NCBI GenBank assembly: GCA_025201365.1
Contig: JAIXMF010000245.1
Location: 1 to 21,169, forward strand
DNA length: 21,169 nt
From: Syncephalis plumigaleata
Taxonomy: Eukaryota > Zoopagomycota > Zoopagomycetes > Zoopagales > Piptocephalidaceae
Reading direction: 5' to 3'
The notes under the pieces were generated by a model that ran no database searches, was not told where the DNA came from, and saw only the letters and a program-made list of their open reading frames with translations. Positions 1-9,327 of this stretch are shown here, in pieces. Both the position numbers and the translations under genes were made by a program. Within the stretch, counting starts at the first letter, position 1, and every line of letters begins with the position of its first letter.

Positions 1-40
1 ATCTGTCATCTTTCTTTCTCTCTATGTTATCAATTTCTAG

Positions 41-777
41 ATTTGATCGAGTACTTAGCATAGAAATGCTAGAGCATGTTCGTAATCACGAGCGTATCTT
101 CGAGAAGGTATCCCGCTGGCTTACTAGCAGCGAGTCTCGCTTCTTCGTACATGTGTTCTGTCATCGCACTCGTTCCTATGATTTCGAAACGGAGGAAGGC
201 GACTCGTGGATGGCTCGTCACTTCTTTACAGGTATTGTGTTAATTTACTATTTCTACATTCGTCGTTTATTACAACTAACTGTCGAAATGTTATCACATG
301 TGTAAAGGTGGTTGCATGCCTAGCGAGCAACTATTCATGAACTATCAAAAGGATCTACGTGTCGTTAACAGATGGTCATTAAGCGGTATGAACTATGGTA
401 AGTAATTGGTGATTCTAATCGCTAAATCGTATCGGTAGATGCACGTTTACTAACATTCTTTTTTCTTGTCCTAAGCCTACACCTCGGAAGCCTGGCTAGC
501 CAATCTCGACAAGAATATCACCGAGGCCATCGAGGTGTTGCGCGTCGATTTAATCAAGCATTACATGAATAAACTACAAGGTGGTTCCTCCGAGGATGAT
601 GTCCCCTCGGTTTCAGCCGAACAACGTCGAAAGATCGAATTGGAAGCCGCGAACGAGGCGCGTGTCCGAGTCAACCGCTGGCGTGTATTCTACATTGCAG
701 TGGCCGAGTGCTTCGCCTACAATCAAGGGGAGGAATGGGGCGTAGTCCATTATCTATTCGCTCCAAGAAAAGTGTAA
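41..777 (+). CDS. Cyclopropane-fatty-acid-synthase-like SAM methyltransferase, 3' part (5' end outside window)
   Basis: This is the C-terminal half of a SAM-dependent methyltransferase of the cyclopropane fatty acid synthase / coclaurine N-methyltransferase-like family. Exons are 41-231, 308-397 and 476-777; introns 232-307 and 398-475 are GT-AG, and 1-40 is the tail of an upstream intron ending TTTCTAG. The joined exons give about 193 residues. They start with FDRVLSIEMLEHVRN (the post-SAM-site acidic strand typical of the family), continue with HFFTGGCMPSEQL across the first junction and NYAYTSEAWLANLDKN across the second, and end with WRVFYIAVAECFAY and EEWGVVHYLFAPRK. This is the usual order of the family's C-terminal half. 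Full members run about 350 residues, so roughly half is missing to the left. The family transfers a methyl or methylene group from SAM, commonly to a lipid double bond or an amine; the substrate here cannot be read. The stop is TAA at 775-777. Confidence 0.88.
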
Positions 778-857
778 AGTCATAAGAAGAATAGATTCAT
801 CCATCATGCTAAATACGCTGTCGTTTACTTCCCCTATCTTCCTCTTAAACAATAGTA

Positions 858-863
858 AATAAA
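858..863 (+). terminator. Polyadenylation signal AATAAA of the methyltransferase gene
   Basis: An AATAAA hexamer lies 81 nt after the stop codon at 777, at the usual distance for a eukaryotic 3' end. Assigned by motif and position only. Confidence 0.5.
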
Positions 864-1660
864 TCGTCATAGTTTATTCGAGAAATAGAATGATAAAATT
901 AAACATAGGCATAGTAGTCAGGCCAATAGCATTTTCTAATCGGGATGAAGCAATCAGTTATTAGGCAAGGCCCTTCACTGGCTAACTCTCAGCTGGATTG
1001 TAATCGTTCAGTACTATCGTACGCTACAGGACATTACCCCTGCAAATTAAGTCTTTTAATCTCTACTTGAACAGTCCGAACACGTCTATGTTTACCCTGT
1101 AGTCATCTAAGAAACACCGAACGATCATGCCTTTTGCATCGTTGTATCCAGTGTCCAGGCTAACAAGTCTCGCCATCATCAACTCAAAGGAACATCACTA
1201 TCGGAAGAGGCAGCCCCATACTTGCTATTACGATGGTCGTGGCTGTTCTCCTGAATGTTGCACCGTTCCTTGCCAACATACTTTACCATGTCATTATTTA
1301 TTGAATACGTGGCTTTATTATTACGTAAATGCGAAGAAAGAAAACTGCCAGCGATTACTACGCTAGCTTTGCTTATCGTCGTTTCAAATGTTTTACAATC
1401 GCGCGGTTGCATTTCGTTGTTATAGCATGTTTGACAGCAGAATGCTAGTATTATTAGTCCATGTTTCGAATGAGGCTGTTATACGGCCTATTTCGCTACT
1501 ACTGTAGAAGTTTCCCCATTACTAAACAGTAACGGGTTAGGCCTTTCAGCCATTATACACTATAAGGCGAGCATAGGGATAGTATCGGGCGAAAAGGAGG
1601 ATATGAAAAATTACAGGCTATCATTAGCGTACAAGCGTATATTGCTAATTAACAGCAATG

Positions 1661-1694
1661 AACTAACTAACTACCTAACTAGCTAGCTAGCTAG
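1661..1694. repeat. Tetranucleotide tandem repeat (CTAA)n/(CTAG)n
   Basis: A run of AACT and CTAG units, first as CTAA-type copies and then as four self-complementary CTAG copies. Read directly from the sequence. Confidence 0.8.
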
Positions 1695-2247
1695 TAAGCC
1701 AGCTAATAGTAGTGGTACCCGGATAAGTACCAGGACATGCCTAAATGGGTATGCATTCAATAGGAATAACTGACGTTCCACCTGTTTAGAACAGTGTTCT
1801 TTGCTGTTCAAAATGATTTTCCTCCCTATAGGAAAGATGTTTCAACTTCGCGTGCAAGCAGTCCGCAGTTGTTACAATGACTACTATTGCCTCCTCTCCG
1901 TCATCAAAGTTGGACATCGCTTATTTGCCGTGTTGTGCTTCAAAACGAAAAAGTACAAATTGACGATATATTACTGCATATTCCAAACTTCAACATCATC
2001 CCAATCCACTCTCCATCTCTTTCTTACACACACACACGCTCACGTACAATTCTTTTCTCGTAAAATAATTGTACGGTTGAAAGGTGTCTTGCTAAGCAAA
2101 CACCTGCATTATTTTCAAACATACATCCACGCTATCAAGAAGTTACGCTTTACTTAAATTAACTCGCGACGATTATCAATTAGGCTTGCCTTTTTATTAC
2201 ATATTTATATCAATCACGTTAATTGGACAGCTATTACTGTCATCGGG

Positions 2248-4122
2248 ATGTTCACCAATACAGCTACATCGGCCATCTGGATGGCCCTCTTGGTCAGCGC
2301 TGCTGGCATGGCCTACGCCGAAGACACCACAAAAATCGAGGGACCACGCATTTTCAATCCGCCCTCCGAAGGCATGCCAGTGTTTAAGCTACGTCAATGG
2401 ACGCAAAAAGCAGAGGATAAGCCATGGTGCGTCACTGGAAAGCAGGTCGTTAATGTTGGCGAGACACAGCGAAACATCCAGGAGGAGGAGTGTTCACTTA
2501 CCGCGGATCGTCAATTGATCAACAAATGGGAGGTGACGCCTGGCTCGTTGGCCTACATGCTTCGCTTCACCGATTCCGATCTTTGCATGACGGTCGAGGA
2601 TGGCGCGTACGCTCCGCTCGCTCGTCGTTCAATCGACAGTTCCACGCACAAGCTCGCTCTGGCAGACTTTAATGCACCGCTAGTTCACCGCGGTAAGGTC
2701 GAGGTTAACGGCGATGTCAACGTCAACAACAACATTAAGCGTCGTGCTGTCTTGAGCCCCGTCTTCGAGGCCATCGGTATCAAGCGTGGATCAAGGGTCG
2801 CCAATCCTAATCAAACGGACACAATGGCCCCGATAACACCGGGTGCTCCTAAGCCAGTTGCACCGGTGGATGATCCAAGCAAGCATGCCAGCCCCACCGG
2901 CACCGCCACCGAGATGGACGACAATACTATACCGGTCTTCTTGTCGCAATGTGTCGGCAACGACAACCAGGTCTTCAAGGCACGCATCGTCACGCGACCC
3001 GGTCTGCCTAGCAACTACTATCAGCTCATGTCGTTTAAGCACAAGACTTGTCTAGCGAGTGAACGCAAGAATCTCGCCGAGGTTGCCGTCGTGCCATGCG
3101 CTGATAATGACGAGTCGCAACTCTGGCTGTTCGAAGATATCAACCAGACCATCAAGGATGCCAGCAGTAAGAACACCGCTATTCAGTATGCCAACGCACT
3201 TCAAGTCTCGAACTTTGAGAGTCGCCTCGGCCTTTCACGCGAAACCAGTGTCTCCGGATTAACCTACGAGGAGCAGCATCGTATTGAACGACTTTTGCCC
3301 GGATCATCGAAGGAATTCGAGATGATCTTTGAGCTTTCGCGATATGTAAACACTTACGCGCGCAACATTCTTCAATACCAACAGTCGGGCACTGTTCTCG
3401 TCTCGAGATTGGTAGACATACTCCTTACTCCCGAGCAGCATAGCGCCGCTTGGGAACACGTTTGGGGAATTGGCAAGATGCTTATTGGGTTCCTTCCCAT
3501 ACCAGCACCATTCAGCATCATCAAGTCGCTCGGTGTCAATTTGGTCGATATGGTTCTAGGCCAGCTTAAGGAGCATCGAAAGAATATGCCGTCCACACCG
3601 GAAACGCTCGCCCAGTGGGATGTCTACGCGTTGCGTCAGGCCGAATACACCGTCGACGCGCTATTTAAAGCCTTCACCGAGGTGTTCCGTCAATCGTCCA
3701 TCAATGATTTGCGCACGCTACTCCAGGAGTTCAAGGATGGCAAATACTCCATTACCGCCGAGAAATTCTACCATGAATACCAGGTTCGCTTCTCGCAAAA
3801 GATCCTTACGGCTCGCGCCGGTAGTTTCTGGACCTCGGTGTGCGTCAGTCGTGGTGGTGACGTTGGCTGCGATGCTCGATGGAGCGGTAATCGTTATCGT
3901 GAAAGCGATCGATCATACCAGGAGTACTACTCGACCAACATCACCAAGAGGGGTATCAACTTCATCAACTCGTTGGGCGAGCTCGACAACTTCTATAAGG
4001 CCAACAATGGATGGGGCTTGGAGCGCTACTACTACACCTGTCCAGGCGGCGGTGGCGGTCAAGTATGCAAGGCAAAGATGGTTCTTCGCCAGAATGCTAC
4101 CACATTTGAGATTATTAACTAA
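2248..4122 (+). CDS. Secreted protein with ricin-B-like lectin repeats and a helical C-terminal domain
   Basis: An intronless 624-residue protein. Residues 1-24 form a signal peptide (hydrophobic IWMALLVSAAGM, cleavage after AYA), so it is predicted to be secreted. Ten cysteines (61, 82, 113, 235, 268, 284, 532, 541, 598, 607) could form five pairs. Residues 58-115 and 233-296 carry beta-trefoil signatures: spaced C...C...LCMTV, then NDNQVFKA, HKTCLA and ESQLWLFED, the last resembling the QxW motif of ricin-type lectin repeats. A stretch of about 110 residues between them holds two dibasic sites (LARR at 124-127, KRR at 164-166) and a Pro-rich linker (192-212). Residues 333-525 look helical, with a hydrophobic patch at 405-438 (GKMLIGFLPIPAPFSIIKSL). 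The end has two close Cys pairs around a Gly run (600-604). Carbohydrate binding is inferred from the lectin-like part. I do not recognise the C-terminal half, so its activity is unknown. ATG 2248 is chosen because it opens the signal peptide. Confidence 0.85.
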   Translation: MFTNTATSAIWMALLVSAAGMAYAEDTTKIEGPRIFNPPSEGMPVFKLRQWTQKAEDKPWCVTGKQVVNVGETQRNIQEEECSLTADRQLINKWEVTPGSLAYMLRFTDSDLCMTVEDGAYAPLARRSIDSSTHKLALADFNAPLVHRGKVEVNGDVNVNNNIKRRAVLSPVFEAIGIKRGSRVANPNQTDTMAPITPGAPKPVAPVDDPSKHASPTGTATEMDDNTIPVFLSQCVGNDNQVFKARIVTRPGLPSNYYQLMSFKHKTCLASERKNLAEVAVVPCADNDESQLWLFEDINQTIKDASSKNTAIQYANALQVSNFESRLGLSRETSVSGLTYEEQHRIERLLPGSSKEFEMIFELSRYVNTYARNILQYQQSGTVLVSRLVDILLTPEQHSAAWEHVWGIGKMLIGFLPIPAPFSIIKSLGVNLVDMVLGQLKEHRKNMPSTPETLAQWDVYALRQAEYTVDALFKAFTEVFRQSSINDLRTLLQEFKDGKYSITAEKFYHEYQVRFSQKILTARAGSFWTSVCVSRGGDVGCDARWSGNRYRESDRSYQEYYSTNITKRGINFINSLGELDNFYKANNGWGLERYYYTCPGGGGGQVCKAKMVLRQNATTFEIIN

Positions 4123-5348
4123 TTATATATACCTATATAACAATTAAACAATAAATTGCACTACACTTGCACGTTAATAATCTACACGCTCTTTATTATG
4201 ATCAATTGCTTAGTGACATTCATATGAAGAAGTAGAGGAAGAGAGAGAGAAAGAGAAAGGATGATAAATGAAAAAAACAAGAAATTTAATCTGTTATCAA
4301 CTTGTAATAATAATAATAACACTAGTGTATTACTACACTATCATTATCATCACATATTACTCGTCAAAACATTTACCTATATTCACCACAAGGGTAAAAA
4401 AAAAACAAGAAAAAAGCAAAAATAGATTTCCACCAGTCATGGATAGTCATTCCCATTCTAGGTTAAGTATTAGGAGACCCTAATTGTTGTCCTAGTCGGC
4501 ATAACGTGCTTCATGTCGGAAAGGCAGCGATATCGTCTACGGTTCAATACCAATTTAAGCTGGTAATGGTACCGGCCCTGTTCGCAAATGATTACTCAGG
4601 CATTTGATTGTAGTCTGTGTAGACGAGTAATATACGTGACATTGTTGCCGTCTTGGCCGCATTTGTAATGTATACTGCTCGTTAACGCACTAGACCATGA
4701 TGAAACCTGTCTGCTACCTTTAAACGACACGTAATGATGCGATCACTTATTTTTGATATTACTACGCCCATACTACATACAACTATCGTTTATCAGCATT
4801 TATTCTCAATATATTAGAGGAGAAATAGCGATCGTCGTCACCATCCTACTGCATCAAATACGGCGATCATAATAGTGCTATTGTCATCATCATCATCATC
4901 AGTTCGGATATCATTTAAACGAGTACAATATACTGAATTAAATAGCAATGAACCGAAATTATCTACCTACATTTGCAACATTACCATATTATCTACCAGC
5001 TAGTATATTCCTATGTTGTAATATTATACCGTATGGATAACAACAACAACAGTAACGACGACGAGATTATCCCTTTATTTGCAAGCGTTCCCCTTTTACT
5101 CGAAATAAATTAATAAAATGGCATGATGAACGATAATTAAGCCAAGTCATTGATGTGACCTCCTTTTTCTTGTAATGATGTATAGACTAGCAACTAGTGT
5201 AATAGCAATTCGAGTAGTCATTTCTTTACACTTTCAATCATCTATTTCTGTAGTAAAACGCCATATTATACGGTTAATTTGATGCCATAGGCAATTGTGG
5301 TGTTGACAAGCATCACTACAAAAAGTATTACATCTGTATCAGTCTGCC
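4123..5348. other. Intergenic region, no gene seen
   Basis: About 1.2 kb of AT-rich sequence between two same-strand genes. It holds simple repeats (a purine GA run near 4240-4258, TAATAA near 4307-4320, ATC repeats near 4884-4900, ACA repeats near 5041-5050) and no convincing open frame or RNA gene. The right part is presumably the promoter of the OPT transporter gene. Confidence 0.6.
4150..4155 (+). terminator. Polyadenylation signal AATAAA of the secreted lectin-like gene
   Basis: AATAAA 28 nt after the stop codon at 4120-4122, in AT-rich sequence. Confidence 0.5.
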
Positions 5349-7631
5349 ATGGTAGATAGAGTAACAACATTGAACGCGACTAGCGAGGAAATCGAACTGT
5401 CAAACACGAATCCATTAGTTGAGAAACAGGAAAAAGATTCTATCCATGCTAGTTTAAAGGATACATATGACAATATCAATATAAATGATATTAATGACGA
5501 CGAGGATGATGACGATGATGACGATGAGAACTCACCGTTTGAAATTGTACGCGCCACCGTGAGCAACAAGGATGACCCGAGTATGCCTACCATGACATTT
5601 CGCTTTTGGATACTTGGTCTACTATTCACGGTGTTACTCTCGTTCGTCAATCAATTCTTCTGGTTCCGCGAAACTCCTCTGGTAGTCGGTATCCTAGTTG
5701 TCCAGCTGCTATCCTATCCGTTAGGTCGTGCCATGGAGCGTTTCCTGCCGTCGAAATACGTTAGCATCGGTAGAATGCGATTCTCATTGAATCCCGGTCC
5801 ATTCAACATCAAGGAGCACGTTCTTATTACGGCATGTGCCAATGCTTCTGCCGGTACCGCGTACGCCATTGACATTGTCACCATTAAGCGTATCTTCTAC
5901 AAACAGGATCTGGGATTTATGTCGTCGTTCGTGCTTGTGGTCACCACGCAGTGTCTTGGTTACGGCCTAGCTGGAATGTGTCGTCGTTTTCTCGTTAGAC
6001 CCGCTGCAATGATATGGCCCGCCAATCTTGTGAATGTCGCGCTTTTCCGTACACTACACGAAGAAACCGACACACCTCATCATGCTGCTGGTATGTCGTC
6101 ATCCATGGGACCGACGCGAATTCGCTTCTTCATCGTGGCGGCAACCTGTAGTTTCGCCTATTATTTCTTGCCAGGATTTCTCGCGCCATTCCTTACCACC
6201 ATCTCGCTAATGTGCTACATCTTTCCCACTAGTAAATTGTTGAGTCAGCTTGGTTCTGGATCGCGGGGACTTGGCATCTTCTCGTTTACTCTCGATTGGA
6301 ATACAGTAGTGTCCTTCCTGTTATCGCCTCTAATAACACCCTTCTGGGCCGAGTGCAACATTATCGTTGGCTTCTGTCTCGTTACCTGGTGTTTAATTCC
6401 CGCGGGATTCTTCGCTAATATTTGGGAGGCAAAAACGTTTCCCATTCTGTCGAGCAAGCTATTTACGAGTAATGGCAGTCGATACGACACGCTCTCGCTA
6501 CTTAACAAGGATCTCTCGTTGAACGAGGCAAGGTACCAGGACTACGGGCCACCGCGACTTTCCTTCTTCTTTGCCATCACTTATGGCGTTGGATTTGCCA
6601 CACTTGCCGCGGTGATCATGCACACGATCCTCTACCACGGTCGTGATATTGTTCGTCGATTTCGCGAGTCACGCATGGCCACCGATGACATTCACGCCAA
6701 GCTAATGGATCGATATCCTGAAGTGCCCGACCTCTGGTATGTGGCCATTTTCATGGTCAATCTAGTTCTGGCCATTATCGCTTGCGAAGTGTTCGGCCTC
6801 GATCTCCCCTGGTGGGGTCTACTACTCGCGGTGTTAATAGCGGCCATATTCATCCTACCTATTGGCATTATCACCGCTATTGCAAACCAGACGCCCGGTC
6901 TGAATATCATCACCGAGTTTATTATAGGCTTCATATTGCCAGGGAAGCCGATAGCGAATGTCACGTTCAAGACATACGGCTACATATCCATGGCGCAAGG
7001 AATCATGCTTCTTAGCGATTTGAAACTCGGTCACTACATGAAGATCCCGCCACGACACATGCTTATCGCGCAGACAACCGGCACCATTGTGGCCGGTCTG
7101 ATTAACCTTGCCACCGCCTATCTTATGTTCAACCTCGTGCCTAATATATGCCAGGAGAGCGAGAAGGTGTGGGCATGCTCCAACGCAAACGTCTTCTTCT
7201 CTGCCTCTGTTATCTGGGGCGTAATCGGACCGAATAGGATGTTCGGCAGCGAGGGCTACTACTCCTCCTTGCTATGGTGGTTCCTCGTCGGCCTGCTTGT
7301 ACCGGTGCCATTCTGGTTGTTGTCGCGTCGCTTCCCCAACACTTGGCTTCAGTATGTGCACACGCCGGTAATCCTTGGTGCCACGGCCATTATGCCACCG
7401 GCTCAACCGGTCATGTATCCAACCTGGTTCCTCATCGGATTCATATTCCAGTTTCTCATCTATCGCTATCGACACCAGTGGTGGACCAGGTATAATTACG
7501 TGCTTTCCGCCGCATTAGATTCCGGTGTGGCTATTGCCGGGATCGTTATATTCTTTGCCTTTCAATATCATCCCGTTGAACTAGAATGGTGGGGCACTAA
7601 AGGCGATTGCTCCAACTTTAAAGTGTTGTAA
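5349..7631 (+). CDS. Oligopeptide transporter, OPT family
   Basis: An intronless 760-residue polytopic membrane protein. OPT-family proteins move small peptides, glutathione or metal chelates across the plasma or vacuolar membrane, driven by protons. Family signatures are clear: the NPGPFNIKEH block (148-157) followed by ACANASAGTAYA, FILPGKPIANVTFKTYGYI (528-546), KIPPRHMLIAQ (565-575) just after a SDLKLGHYMK segment, and GPNRMFG (627-633). Many hydrophobic stretches lie between residue 84 and 739, consistent with the 12-16 membrane helices of the family. Residues 1-80 are a hydrophilic cytosolic head with an acidic run of Asp/Glu (51-60). Length is normal and the protein looks complete, ending DCSNFKVL with a TAA stop. 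ATG 5349 sits in GCCATGG and is the first start before the head. The transported substrate cannot be told from sequence. Confidence 0.96.
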   Translation: MVDRVTTLNATSEEIELSNTNPLVEKQEKDSIHASLKDTYDNININDINDDEDDDDDDDENSPFEIVRATVSNKDDPSMPTMTFRFWILGLLFTVLLSFVNQFFWFRETPLVVGILVVQLLSYPLGRAMERFLPSKYVSIGRMRFSLNPGPFNIKEHVLITACANASAGTAYAIDIVTIKRIFYKQDLGFMSSFVLVVTTQCLGYGLAGMCRRFLVRPAAMIWPANLVNVALFRTLHEETDTPHHAAGMSSSMGPTRIRFFIVAATCSFAYYFLPGFLAPFLTTISLMCYIFPTSKLLSQLGSGSRGLGIFSFTLDWNTVVSFLLSPLITPFWAECNIIVGFCLVTWCLIPAGFFANIWEAKTFPILSSKLFTSNGSRYDTLSLLNKDLSLNEARYQDYGPPRLSFFFAITYGVGFATLAAVIMHTILYHGRDIVRRFRESRMATDDIHAKLMDRYPEVPDLWYVAIFMVNLVLAIIACEVFGLDLPWWGLLLAVLIAAIFILPIGIITAIANQTPGLNIITEFIIGFILPGKPIANVTFKTYGYISMAQGIMLLSDLKLGHYMKIPPRHMLIAQTTGTIVAGLINLATAYLMFNLVPNICQESEKVWACSNANVFFSASVIWGVIGPNRMFGSEGYYSSLLWWFLVGLLVPVPFWLLSRRFPNTWLQYVHTPVILGATAIMPPAQPVMYPTWFLIGFIFQFLIYRYRHQWWTRYNYVLSAALDSGVAIAGIVIFFAFQYHPVELEWWGTKGDCSNFKVL
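5506..5527 (+). repeat. GAT/GAC codon run coding an acidic tract in the OPT head
   Basis: Consecutive GAT, GAC and GAG codons give a poly-Asp stretch in the cytosolic N-terminus of the transporter. The run is trinucleotide-like and length-variable by nature. It explains the poly-Ser open frame on the other strand. Confidence 0.75.
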
Positions 7632-7742
7632 TATTATCAAAATAATAATAATAAGAGAAACGTTTAATACGACTATATTATCCCTCTAGCATATACACGT
7701 AGTTATAAATAGAGTATGGCAAACAAAGATGGTCAAGCACTT

Positions 7743-7748
7743 TTTATT
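7743..7748 (-). terminator. Candidate polyadenylation signal of the Fcf2 gene
   Basis: TTTATT on the + strand, AATAAA on the - strand, about 170 nt past the Fcf2 stop codon. It lies in the 284-bp convergent space between the OPT gene and Fcf2, which otherwise holds only AT-rich ATT repeats. Confidence 0.35.
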
Positions 7749-7915
7749 ACTATTATTACTATTATTATATTTCTTGTTCAACATAATCATCTAATATTTA
7801 CTACTTTGTAGCTCGATTTGTAATTATCAAATTTATCAAACGTGTAACATGACAAGTGCCAAAGGAGTAACAAAAACGAAAAAGAAATAACGATAAATGA
7901 TTATGATTACGATTA

Positions 7916-8729
7916 TCATCTTTGCTTATTACGCTGCGCTCTACGCCATGCTTTCGTTCCTTTAGCGCGCTCATTCTGCAATTCACGATAGCGACTACGA
8001 AAGTAGTCTCGACGATTCGTATCGTGTAGGAACTCTTCGAGGATGGTCTGCTTACGCTCGCGTCTCGTCATACGTGCCGAATAGAATTCCGTGGCACCCT
8101 CGATAATAGTGCCCACTTGACAATAGGTTGGCGGCGTCTTTCGCTTATCCTTACGATAGTGTCGTTTAGGATCGAGTACATTACGCATTTGAATAATCTG
8201 CCAGTCGCGCTCAAGTTCCGGAGTAACCTTGGCTTTTGGCATGTCAAACCACGATTTACCCGATGTCTTCTCCCTTGCCTCACGTCTCTCCTGCTGGCTT
8301 ATTTTCGGTTGATGCTCCATCGAGGCTGGTGCAAGTTGTTCCAACACTTTAGCATCTTCTGCATTGCCGGTTGACGATGCATCGTTATCCGCGAGAGCAA
8401 CCTTCGTTACTAGTTGTTGATTATTTGGTTTCAAATAGAGTGAATTGGCGTCAATGCCTATCTGAATCTTTGGCAGACTGTAACGCCATTTTAGTTAACA
8501 TACAAAAACCGCACCCGTACGTTGACAATCAAGTCTATACAAACCTACCTTGTACGTAATAATGCCTCTTTGTTTTGTACAGTTGATGTTCTATTGCGGC
8601 ACTCTATTAAATTTCAATGATATCACAGTAGGCTATGTGTACCTACACTGGTTTCGGTTCCTGCACCTTGACCGAGGCTAATGCACGATCCAATAACCCG
8701 TCAAGATCACCGCTGAATTCGCTCGCCAT
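7916..8729 (-). CDS. FCF2: Fcf2-type pre-rRNA processing factor (DNTTIP2/TdIF2 family)
   Basis: Fcf2 acts in the nucleolus in early pre-rRNA cleavage that leads to 18S rRNA, as part of the small-subunit processome. The main exon (8477 down to 7916) is certain. It reads LPKIQIGIDANSLYL, a short variable stretch, then the conserved domain: GKSWFDMPKAKVTPELERDW, IIQMRNVLDPKRHYRK, CQVGTIIEGATEFYSARMT, RRERKQTILEEFLHD, and a basic tail. Its acceptor is TTACAG at 8483-8478, with TTAACTAA as branch point. The first exon (8729-8649) gives MASEFSGDLDGLLDRALASV. A middle exon ends at donor 8549 (AAG then GTAGGT) and restores the frame. Its start is either 8601 (47-nt first intron, about 231 residues in all) or 8565 (83-nt intron, 17-nt microexon, about 219 residues). 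An in-frame ATG at 8744 is a possible earlier start. The gene is divergent from TFIIF-beta. Confidence 0.9.
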
Positions 8730-8994
8730 ATAGTGTTTAGACATCACGCACAAAGAATTAAAGGAGGAAAAAGGATAAGAAGAAAAAAAATAACAACAAT
8801 GATCACCGCATTCTAAGAATAAAAACACTGTAGATTGGCACCAATTTCACAAATGATTTTTTTTCCTAGGTCCATCGTTCAATTGTACTTGTTCCTCCAT
8901 CTTTACCTGTAAACAAGCAAAAATCAGCAAACTATTTTCCGTGTAATCCTGTGTTGTCCGTGTAAACATTCCCGTATTGAACTTTCGTGCCAGT
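8730..8994. promoter_or_regulatory. Divergent promoter shared by Fcf2 and TFIIF-beta
   Basis: Only 265 bp separate the two start codons, so both promoters must lie here or overlap. It contains ATTGG-CA-CCAAT at 8834-8845, two CCAAT boxes in inverted orientation, plus an A-rich tract near 8783-8795 and a T-rich tract near 8855-8868. CCAAT is bound by the Hap/NF-Y complex in fungi; use here is inferred. Confidence 0.5.
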
Positions 8995-9294
8995 ATGGAT
9001 TCGGCAAACGACCGAGAGTCCCTGATGGCGGCCAGTCAGGAGTCTGCCTTTGAAGACGATGAAGCGTTTGAATTTGATCTTGATATGTCGCGAGCCGACA
9101 CCAAGGTCTGGCTTGTTAAGGTAGAGCATATGCTGAACAGCAGCTATACCACACATTACTCATATGCACATGTATATATAGGTTCCCGGCTTCTTGGCCG
9201 ATAGATGGTCTGAGATTGGCGAGGAAAACGCAGATCTTGGTCGAATTCGTATTAACCATGCGTAAGTACCAAAATACAGCAATAATGATGTTTA

Positions 9295-9327
<33 letters not shown>

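Larger units (their letters stand above)
778..2247. other. Intergenic region, no gene seen
   Basis: About 1.5 kb between two genes on the same strand. Short open frames exist on both strands but have no recognisable protein and no consistent coding composition. The left end is the 3' UTR of the methyltransferase. The right end, from about 1970, is pyrimidine-rich with an (AC)n run near 2026-2037 and is presumably the promoter and 5' UTR of the secreted protein gene starting at 2248. Confidence 0.6.

Noticed and set aside
1801-2157. 118-codon open frame upstream of the lectin-like gene
   Set aside because: It starts with TTG, has repeat-driven composition (CA runs) and no family features; likely promoter and 5' UTR.
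2186-2518. Open frame overlapping the start of the secreted protein gene
   Set aside because: It is in another frame of a clear signal-peptide gene and has no family match.
4480-4565. Possible tRNA: GGTTCAATACC near 4539 resembles a Pol III B box
   Set aside because: The bases around it do not form a T-arm stem, and no acceptor or D-arm pairing could be made upstream.
4884-4900. ATC and similar short direct repeats as a CRISPR-like array
   Set aside because: They are simple microsatellites with no spacers, and the genome is eukaryotic.
5339-5650. Antisense frame with a poly-Ser run
   Set aside because: It is the complement of the acidic GAT/GAC tract in the OPT head and is not independent.
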